NCBI GenBank assembly: GCA_963791295.1
Contig: CAWBRY010000001.1
Location: 682,001 to 746,000, forward strand
Reading direction: 5' to 3'
DNA length: 64,000 nt
From: CAWBRY01 sp963791295
GTDB taxonomy: Bacteria; Bacteroidota; Bacteroidia; Chitinophagales; Chitinophagaceae
In this document: piece by piece, positions 58,913 through 64,000 of the stretch
Numbering within the stretch: position 1 is the first letter of the stretch
Layout: each line of letters begins with the position of its first letter
Made by a program: the position numbers and the translations under genes
Notes under the pieces: generated by a model
Databases searched by the model: none
What the model was told of the DNA's origin: nothing
The model's input: the letters and a program-made list of their open reading frames with translations, nothing else

Positions 58913-59631
58913 TGATCAGCAATAAGGTTTCCAAATCTTTCCGGCCGGGGAGGAGTAATGCATACTATTTTATACGCAATGCATTATATAAGAAAATACG
59001 TCAGTATGCCCCTCAACTTGGAGGTCGCTTATTGGATTTCGGATGCGGAAGCAAACCCTATCATTCGTTGTTTACGGAGGTTTCAGAGTATATCGGGCTC
59101 GATTACGAAGGGCAGGGTCATTCCCATGCCAATGAAAATGTGGATGTATTTTACGATGGGAAGAAAATTCCTTTTCCCGATGAATCCTTCGACAGTGTAT
59201 TCAGTAGCGAAGTGATAGAGCATATCTTCAACCTGGAAGAGATCATTCCTGAAATAAGAAGAGTCATGAAAAAGGGGGGCAAAATCTTAATCACGTGTCC
59301 TTTCGTATGGAACGAACATGAGGTGCCTGCCGACTATGCGAGATATACCCATTTTGCCTTGAAGCATTTAATGGAAAAAAACGGGTTCGATGTGTTGGTG
59401 CAGGATAAGACGGGGGATTTTGTGATGGCCTTGAATCAAATGCGAATGATGTATTTTAATGATCACTTTATCCCCAGCGTGCCTTTATTCGGCAAATGGA
59501 AGTTTTTCAGAACGAACATACCACCGCTCATCAATCCTATTTTAAATACCTGGTTTTCCTTCAAGCATTGGCTTTTACCGAAGCGAAAAGATTGGTATCT
59601 CAATAATGTGTTAGTAGCCAGAAAATCATGA
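58912..59631 (+). CDS. SAM-dependent methyltransferase, class I, second of the glycan island
   Basis: Intact, 239 residues. SAM loop GGRLLDFGCGSKPYHSLF, acidic end YIGLDYEGQGHSH, VFSSEVIEHIFNLEEIIPEI and GGKILITCPFVWNEHEVPAD, of the Methyltransf_11 type common in capsule/O-antigen clusters. Overlaps its neighbours on both sides (1 bp and 4 bp), so it is translationally coupled. The C-terminal part (NPILNTWFSFKHWLLPKRKD) is amphipathic and may touch the membrane. Confidence 0.9.
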   Translation: MISNKVSKSFRPGRSNAYYFIRNALYKKIRQYAPQLGGRLLDFGCGSKPYHSLFTEVSEYIGLDYEGQGHSHANENVDVFYDGKKIPFPDESFDSVFSSEVIEHIFNLEEIIPEIRRVMKKGGKILITCPFVWNEHEVPADYARYTHFALKHLMEKNGFDVLVQDKTGDFVMALNQMRMMYFNDHFIPSVPLFGKWKFFRTNIPPLINPILNTWFSFKHWLLPKRKDWYLNNVLVARKS

Positions 59632-60569
59632 ATTCAGCGATTGCCATAACGGTTTGCTCTATAAATAATCTCGCACATGCCAAAGGGCTGGCCGATTCGG
59701 TAGTAAAACATAATCCGGACTACCAGGTTGTTATAGGTCTGGTGGATAAACTGGCGAAGGATTTTGACGTGTCCGAATACAGCTCGCATTTGCTAGTAGA
59801 AGTAGAAGAATTGAAGTTGCCTTTCTTTAAAGATATGTGCGACCGATACAATTTACATGAGTTGAATTGTGCCTTGAAGTCTTTCTTTGTCAGATGGGCG
59901 CTGGATAAATTCAAGCCACCACACGTCATCTACCTCGATGGCGATATGCTTGTATTTGATTCGTTTGATCCATTGAAAGAAATGCTGGATCAATATTCCG
60001 TCCTGATCACCCCTCATATTACGAAACCTTTTCCGGACGATGGTTTCAGACCACGTGAGAATGACATTTTGAAAACAGGTATGTATAACGCCGGATTCTT
60101 TGCTGTGAAAAACGATGAAACAGGCAACTCGCTGATTGATTGGTGGAAGGACAGAATGGTCGATCAGGGTTATGAACGACCTAAAGATGGTTATAATTCC
60201 GATCAGAACTGGTTGAACTTTGTGCCGCTTTATTTTAGGGATGTGGGGATCGTCAGGCATCCCGGGTGCAACGCTGCTTATTGGAACTTACATGAGCGGA
60301 GGTTGGATGAAAAAAACGGAAGGTTCGTTTCAAATGATCAGCCCCTGATCTTTTATCATTACAGTGGCTATGCTCCAAATGAGCCAGGTAAGATATCCAA
60401 ACACCAGGATCGCTTTTCGATGCAGGACAACCCGGCCATTGCGAAGCTCTTTCGCATCTATCACGAAACCTTGATGAAAAATGGTTTTGAATCGTTAAAG
60501 AACATTACGCCTTTTTACAAGAAGAGGTCTTCTGGTGGGCGATGGAAGATATGGGGGAAGAAGGTTTGA
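59628..60569 (+). CDS. Nucleotide-diphospho-sugar transferase, GT8-like
   Basis: Intact, 313 residues, GT-A-like. AIAITVCSINNLAHAKGLAD and VVIGLVDKLAKDFDVS start the fold; the DxD metal motif is HVIYLDGDMLVFDSFD; YNAGFFAVKNDETGNSLIDW, YNSDQNWLNFVPLYF, GCNAAYWNLHERR and LIFYHYSGYAP follow, the pattern of a family of putative glycosyltransferases found in polysaccharide clusters. ATGA overlap with the methyltransferase stop. A 62-bp repeat starts immediately after its TGA. Confidence 0.8.
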   Translation: MNSAIAITVCSINNLAHAKGLADSVVKHNPDYQVVIGLVDKLAKDFDVSEYSSHLLVEVEELKLPFFKDMCDRYNLHELNCALKSFFVRWALDKFKPPHVIYLDGDMLVFDSFDPLKEMLDQYSVLITPHITKPFPDDGFRPRENDILKTGMYNAGFFAVKNDETGNSLIDWWKDRMVDQGYERPKDGYNSDQNWLNFVPLYFRDVGIVRHPGCNAAYWNLHERRLDEKNGRFVSNDQPLIFYHYSGYAPNEPGKISKHQDRFSMQDNPAIAKLFRIYHETLMKNGFESLKNITPFYKKRSSGGRWKIWGKKV

Positions 60570-60570
60570 G

Positions 60571-60632
60571 AACATCCCCGGGGCGACCATCGGAGTAGTG
60601 CTAAATAAAAACGACTCAGGGGTGGGTTCTTA
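60571..60632. repeat. Left copy of an inverted interspersed repeat flanking yifB
   Basis: 62 bp, the reverse complement of 62266-62335: 58 of 62 aligned bases agree, and it lacks 8 bp of the hairpin. It begins 2 bp after the glycosyltransferase stop with AACATCCCCGGGGCGAC, whose core CCCCGGGG is the collapsed form of the right copy's hairpin, and ends GGGTGGGTTCTTA. Longer alternatives for the yifB start would translate this repeat and are not used. Origin: REP/MITE-like element, inferred. Confidence 0.85.
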
Positions 60633-60690
60633 CGACTTATGCCACTTTCTGGGGACGTGTGTCGGGCATTATTTTATCTACCTTCAAATC

Positions 60691-62238
60691 ATGCTCGTTA
60701 AAGTCTTTGGCTGCGCGGTTTATGGCGTAGAAGCTATGTGCATCACTATTGAAGTTAATTGGATGAGCACCGGTAAGGATCCAATGATCGTGGGCTTACC
60801 CGATAATGCAGTTAAGGAAAGTTTACAAAGAGTGGAGAGTACAATTAAAACCAATGGTTACACGATGCCGCGGACAAAGCTCGTGGTGAATATGGCTCCT
60901 GCGGATATAAAAAAAAGTGGGACAGCGTTTGATCTTCCGATTGCAGTCGGACTATTGGCCGCAACAGGTCAATTCAACAATACAAATGCGCCGAGCAACT
61001 ATGTGATCATGGGAGAATTGGCCTTAGATGGGGAGATCCGTTCTATAAAAGGCGCGCTTCCCATCGCCATTCAGGCACGTAAAGAAGGCTTCAAAGGATT
61101 GATCATTCCAACACCTAATGCCAAAGAGGCGGGAATGGTCAACAACCTTAAGGTATATGGTGTGAAACATATTCAAGAAGTAATCGGCTTCTTCGAGAGC
61201 GACGAAACCGGTCTTGAACCTATGGTCATCAACACGAGAGAACAATTCTTCCAATCACAATATGACTTTGACATCGATTTTGCTGAAGTAAAAGGACAGG
61301 AGAACATTAAGCGAGCACTGGAAATTGCCGCAGCAGGCGGACATAATGCGATTCTAATTGGTCCGCCAGGTGCAGGGAAAACGATGTTAGCAAAGCGGTT
61401 ACCAACGATACTTCCTCCACTCACCCTGCCGGAAGCGCTCGAAACAACAAAGATCCATTCGGTGGCTGGAAAACTGCCGGAGAATTCGACGTTGATTTCC
61501 AGGCGACCTTTTCGTTCACCGCATCATACGATCAGCGATGTTGCGCTCGTAGGCGGAGGGGGCATTCCGCAACCGGGAGAAATTTCATTGGCACATAATG
61601 GCGTGTTATTCCTGGATGAATTACCAGAATTCAAAAGAACAGTATTGGAGGTGATGCGTCAACCCATGGAAGAAAGGAGAGTAACCATTTCGCGTGCTAA
61701 ATTGGCCATTGATTTTCCAGCGTCCTTCATGCTGATCGCATCGATGAATCCCTGCCCTTGCGGATTTTACAATCATCCGGAGCGGGATTGCACTTGCATT
61801 CCAGGAGCGGTGCAAAAATACATGAACAAAATATCTGGGCCACTGTTAGATAGAATTGACCTCCACGTTGAAGTGACACCAGTTCCCTTTGGAGAACTTT
61901 CAAATATGCGACCACAGGAAGGCTCGGCAACTATACGCAATCGAGTCATTATAGCAAGAGAAATTCAAGCCAAAAGATATCAAGTTCATCCGGGTGTATA
62001 TTGCAACGCCCAGATGAGCAATAACATGCTTAAAAAAATATGTACTATTGATGCAGTTGGAACCAACTTGCTGAAGGCGGCAATGGAAAAATTAAATCTA
62101 TCGGCTCGGGCTTACGACCGCATTTTAAGAGTATCGAGAACGATTGCCGATCTCTCTCAGACCGGCGAAATAAAACCTGAGCACCTTGCAGAAGCTATCC
62201 AATATCGTAGCCTCGACAGAGAAGGATGGGCAGGATGA
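60691..62238 (+). CDS. comM: YifB/ComM-family magnesium-chelatase-like AAA+ ATPase
   Basis: Intact, 515 residues. ATG 60691 starts the canonical LVKVFGCAVYGVEAMCITIE. ChlI-like N-terminal domain with IVGLPDNAVKESLQRVESTI, VNMAPADIKKSGTAFDLPIA and LALDGEIRSIKGALPIAI; AAA+ core with Walker A LIGPPGAGKTMLAKRLPTIL, SRRPFRSPHHTISDVALVGG and Walker B GVLFLDELPEFKRTVLEVMR; the Cys cluster in NPCPCGFYNHPERDCTC; C-terminal RAYDRILRVSRTIADLSQ. In competent bacteria ComM drives branch migration during DNA uptake; the role here is inferred from homology. It sits between two inverted repeat copies. Confidence 0.94.
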   Translation: MLVKVFGCAVYGVEAMCITIEVNWMSTGKDPMIVGLPDNAVKESLQRVESTIKTNGYTMPRTKLVVNMAPADIKKSGTAFDLPIAVGLLAATGQFNNTNAPSNYVIMGELALDGEIRSIKGALPIAIQARKEGFKGLIIPTPNAKEAGMVNNLKVYGVKHIQEVIGFFESDETGLEPMVINTREQFFQSQYDFDIDFAEVKGQENIKRALEIAAAGGHNAILIGPPGAGKTMLAKRLPTILPPLTLPEALETTKIHSVAGKLPENSTLISRRPFRSPHHTISDVALVGGGGIPQPGEISLAHNGVLFLDELPEFKRTVLEVMRQPMEERRVTISRAKLAIDFPASFMLIASMNPCPCGFYNHPERDCTCIPGAVQKYMNKISGPLLDRIDLHVEVTPVPFGELSNMRPQEGSATIRNRVIIAREIQAKRYQVHPGVYCNAQMSNNMLKKICTIDAVGTNLLKAAMEKLNLSARAYDRILRVSRTIADLSQTGEIKPEHLAEAIQYRSLDREGWAG

Positions 62239-62265
62239 TTTGATTTTTGATTTGCGCTCGTGAGT

Positions 62266-62335
62266 TAAGAACCCACCCCTGAGTCGTTTTTATTTAGCAT
62301 TATTCCCATAGTCGCCCCTCCAGGGAGGGGATGTT
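62266..62335. repeat. Right copy of the inverted repeat, with a hairpin
   Basis: 70 bp, opposite orientation to the copy at 60571-60632. It opens TAAGAACCCACCCCTGAGTC and holds CCCCTCC-AG-GGAGGGG (62315-62330), a perfect 7-bp-arm hairpin. It lies between the yifB stop and the stop of the convergent next gene, so it may also serve as a two-way terminator. Confidence 0.85.
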
Positions 62336-62337
62336 TA

Positions 62338-63507
62338 TCAGTCCTTCGACAAAAAGTATTTATAAAACGGCTGCGTAGCCATGGTGAGCGTCAAGGTATG
62401 AGCGCTGAGATCGCTAATAGTGAATACCCAGATCGTGCCTTTCTTAATGCTGCGATTCGGTTGAGGATACATGAAGAGCTGGTTATGATCCCAACGCCAG
62501 GTGCCGGATGTGCTTTCGCCGCTTTGCAAATTCCAATACATGCTTCCATTCTTAAAGATCCCGATTTCGGCGTCGGCGGTGTACCATTCCCCCAACATCT
62601 TTTGATTATAATTACCGCTATTATTTTTTGGCTCTTCAGTTTTCTTATTGTTCAAATTCGCGTTGGTGGCATTTTTATCATTATTGTCGACAGTCTTTTG
62701 TTCATTGCTGGGCTCGGCAGGCCCTACGCCCTGTGGATCATTTTGATCTACGGGTTTATTAGCATCGGTCTTGTTTTCCAATTGGGTCTGCGTATTATCT
62801 TTCTTCTCACTCGTTTTGTTGGGATCGGTCAGGCCTTTCTTTAATTCCACATAAATTAGAAGGTCATTCACAGCAAATGGCTGCTGATACCTTTCTGAAA
62901 GCATTTTAGCCAGGTCTTCCACATCGATGACTGCACGCTCGCGCATGCCTAGATTATATTTTTCCCAGGCTGCATCCTCATCATCCAATTCACGCCTTCT
63001 TTCGGCTGTTGTTAAGTCCTTTCTAAGTATAGATTGAATGTTGTCGAAATAACCTTTCATCTTGATTTCCGAACCCTTCTCATTTTCCAACCGGCGGTTG
63101 ATCATCGACACAAAAGCGCCATCAATCGTCTTATCTTTTATTACCTGGGGAAGGTCCTCCTGGAATTTTTGGGATTCCTTGTTTACGTTTTCCCGGAAAT
63201 CCGAAAAATTCTGTGTACGCTGCAATTCATTAACTATAGATTGGGTGTTTTTGTAGTAGATATTTTCTACAGCGACATAACTCTTCCAGGCCTTTGTAGT
63301 CGACTCTTTCGTGACCAGCATATCTGCCGCCGATGAACCTCCTCCTCCGCCCCCTTTATTATGAAAACCAAGGAAATAGATCATGGTGGCTCCCAAAACA
63401 GTGGATATTACGCTCACGACTATATTCCTTACCATAGTGGTGGCATGCGCAGTGGGACCGGAACTCGGACCAGACGAACTTGGAGGTGGAACAGGTGCTT
63501 CGGACAT
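62338..63507 (-). CDS. Membrane-anchored protein with low-complexity linker and C-terminal lipocalin-like domain
   Basis: Intact, 389 residues, no family recognised. N-terminus: Pro/Ser-rich head (SEAPVPPPSSSGPSSGPT), one membrane helix (NIVVSVISTVLGATMIYFLG), then a Gly-rich stretch. Residues 70-230 are charged and helical (YFDNIQSILRKDLTTAERR). Residues about 230-305 are low-complexity and rich in Asn, Lys, Asp, Gln. The last 85 residues are a beta domain (MLGEWYTADAEIGIFKNGSM; ESTSGTWRWDHNQLFMYPQ; KKGTIWVFTISD), alike that of the next gene. It probably sits in the inner membrane with the C-terminal domain outside (inference). Confidence 0.7.
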   Translation of the reverse strand: MSEAPVPPPSSSGPSSGPTAHATTMVRNIVVSVISTVLGATMIYFLGFHNKGGGGGGSSAADMLVTKESTTKAWKSYVAVENIYYKNTQSIVNELQRTQNFSDFRENVNKESQKFQEDLPQVIKDKTIDGAFVSMINRRLENEKGSEIKMKGYFDNIQSILRKDLTTAERRRELDDEDAAWEKYNLGMRERAVIDVEDLAKMLSERYQQPFAVNDLLIYVELKKGLTDPNKTSEKKDNTQTQLENKTDANKPVDQNDPQGVGPAEPSNEQKTVDNNDKNATNANLNNKKTEEPKNNSGNYNQKMLGEWYTADAEIGIFKNGSMYWNLQSGESTSGTWRWDHNQLFMYPQPNRSIKKGTIWVFTISDLSAHTLTLTMATQPFYKYFLSKD

Positions 63508-63622
63508 AGTGGCTATTTTGGACGGTTAAATTACGATTTTGAGCCTAAGTTTTGAAATCGATCGTGCGAAAAATATCCATATTTTGCGGGCTTTTTAGCG
63601 TGCCTGCAACCCTGGATAGTGG

Positions 63623-64000
63623 TCATTGCTGACCGGCTTTGCGTACCATATTATATATATTAAAAGGTGTTACCGATAATTTCATCGTAAACGAATTTTG
63701 CCGCACATTGGAGAGCTCAAAAATCCAGGTAGCTTTCTTCCCTGTTTCGTCGTTTACCGGATACATATACAATTTGTCTTTAATAAACTTCCAGGTACCT
63801 GATATATGGTCGCCGTTCGAGAGAACATGCCAGAATAGCTTCCCAGTTTTGGCCAGATCGATATCTGCGCCGTTGGGAGAATTGGCTTCCCACTTGCCAA
63901 CAAACAAGGTAGACGTGGGAACAACTTCTTTTGCACTTGCAGTCGTGTCCACCCTGACTCCTGTCTTATCCGTCCCGGTTTTCGCTGTCTTAATAGTATT
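63623..64000 (-). CDS. Paralog of the preceding beta-domain protein, C-terminal part (runs off the right edge)
   Basis: Open to the window edge; stop at 63623. The visible 126 residues begin in a Thr/Lys-rich linker (NTIKTAKTGTDKTGVRVDTT) and end in a domain matching the last 85 residues of the protein at 62338-63507: G-K/E-W start (FVGKWEANSPNGADIDL), SGTWKFIKDKLYMYP, GKKATWIFELSN and TPFNIYNMVRKAG. Both lie on the minus strand, 115 bp apart, so they look like a tandem duplication. Function unknown. Confidence 0.65.
   Translation of the reverse strand, partial: NTIKTAKTGTDKTGVRVDTTASAKEVVPTSTLFVGKWEANSPNGADIDLAKTGKLFWHVLSNGDHISGTWKFIKDKLYMYPVNDETGKKATWIFELSNVRQNSFTMKLSVTPFNIYNMVRKAGQQ

Noticed and set aside
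60535..60690. Longer yifB start at 60535
   Set aside because: The extra 52 codons overlap the glycosyltransferase 3' end and translate the repeat; the family N-terminus begins at 60691.
62398..62844. 148-codon plus-strand ORF opposite the membrane-anchored protein
   Set aside because: Antisense shadow of the low-complexity linker and beta domain; no signal, motif or start context of its own.
1..64000. tRNA, rRNA, riboswitch, prophage or insertion-sequence genes
   Set aside because: No cloverleaf, conserved rRNA, riboswitch core, transposase, integrase or phage structural motif was found by eye; a covariance-model search would settle small RNAs.

Overview
The window comes from a Bacteroidota chromosome, most likely a member of the Chitinophagales/Chitinophagaceae (lineage inferred, not proven). 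Markers are two type IX secretion (T9SS) adhesin plus PorP/SprF-like modules, a gliding-motility-type C-terminal sorting domain, a TonB receptor with a CarboxypepD_reg-like N-terminus, a YfbK-type VWA protein, DUF2721 and DUF4625-like proteins, and promoters fitting the Bacteroidota TTG-N19/20-TAnnTTTG consensus. I see no rRNA, tRNA, CRISPR, prophage or insertion sequence; most genes are core housekeeping or surface/export genes.

Layout. 1-5.6 kb: TPR protein, TonB receptor and TPR lipoprotein on the minus strand. 5.75-8.4 kb: DNA-repair pair, metallo-beta-lactamase exonuclease plus ATP-dependent ligase. 8.45-11.0 kb: a large outer-membrane protein joining a kinase-like region to an Omp85-type barrel. 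11.1-15.0 kb: GNAT acetyltransferase, WecA-like transferase, recG. 15.1-19.9 kb: first T9SS adhesin with PorP/SprF partner. 20-28.7 kb: glcD-like oxidase, small barrel protein, LOG-family hydrolase, sodium:solute symporter, O-methyltransferase, LysM/glucosaminidase, hpt, YfbK-like VWA protein. 28.7-33.5 kb: dnaJ, grpE, RlmI-like methyltransferase, a tiny T9SS-CTD protein, peroxiredoxin, aquaporin. 33.5-38.9 kb: second adhesin module (15 PKD domains plus PorP). 39-44.8 kb: lipoprotein, DinB, Nif3, zinc-ribbon protein, recN. 45-50.7 kb: dnaB, rsmE, terC, pyrD, thiolase. 50.8-54.1 kb: metal uptake (small Cys/His protein, porin, ZnuA-like, ZnuB-like; no ATPase seen). 54.1-64 kb: DUF2721, lipoprotein, ABC exporter, a four-gene glycan island (GT4, two methyltransferases, GT8-like), yifB/comM between inverted repeats, and two tandem genes sharing a C-terminal beta domain.

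Reading frames. Many conserved genes are split by single-base indels, but only in patches (about 5.75-8.4, 11.6-20.5, 21.8-32.2 and 45.7-52.4 kb); genes between the patches are intact. Several indels fall in homopolymers, and every fragment continues the same conserved protein in another frame. I therefore annotate these as single CDSs with probable sequencing/consensus errors, not as pseudogenes; their coordinates run from first start to last stop.

The most unusual items are the kinase-like/Omp85 fusion, the inverted 62/70-bp repeat pair bracketing yifB, the nearly CTD-only secreted protein, the ATPase-less metal ABC cluster, and the tandem membrane-anchored beta-domain paralogs at the right edge.
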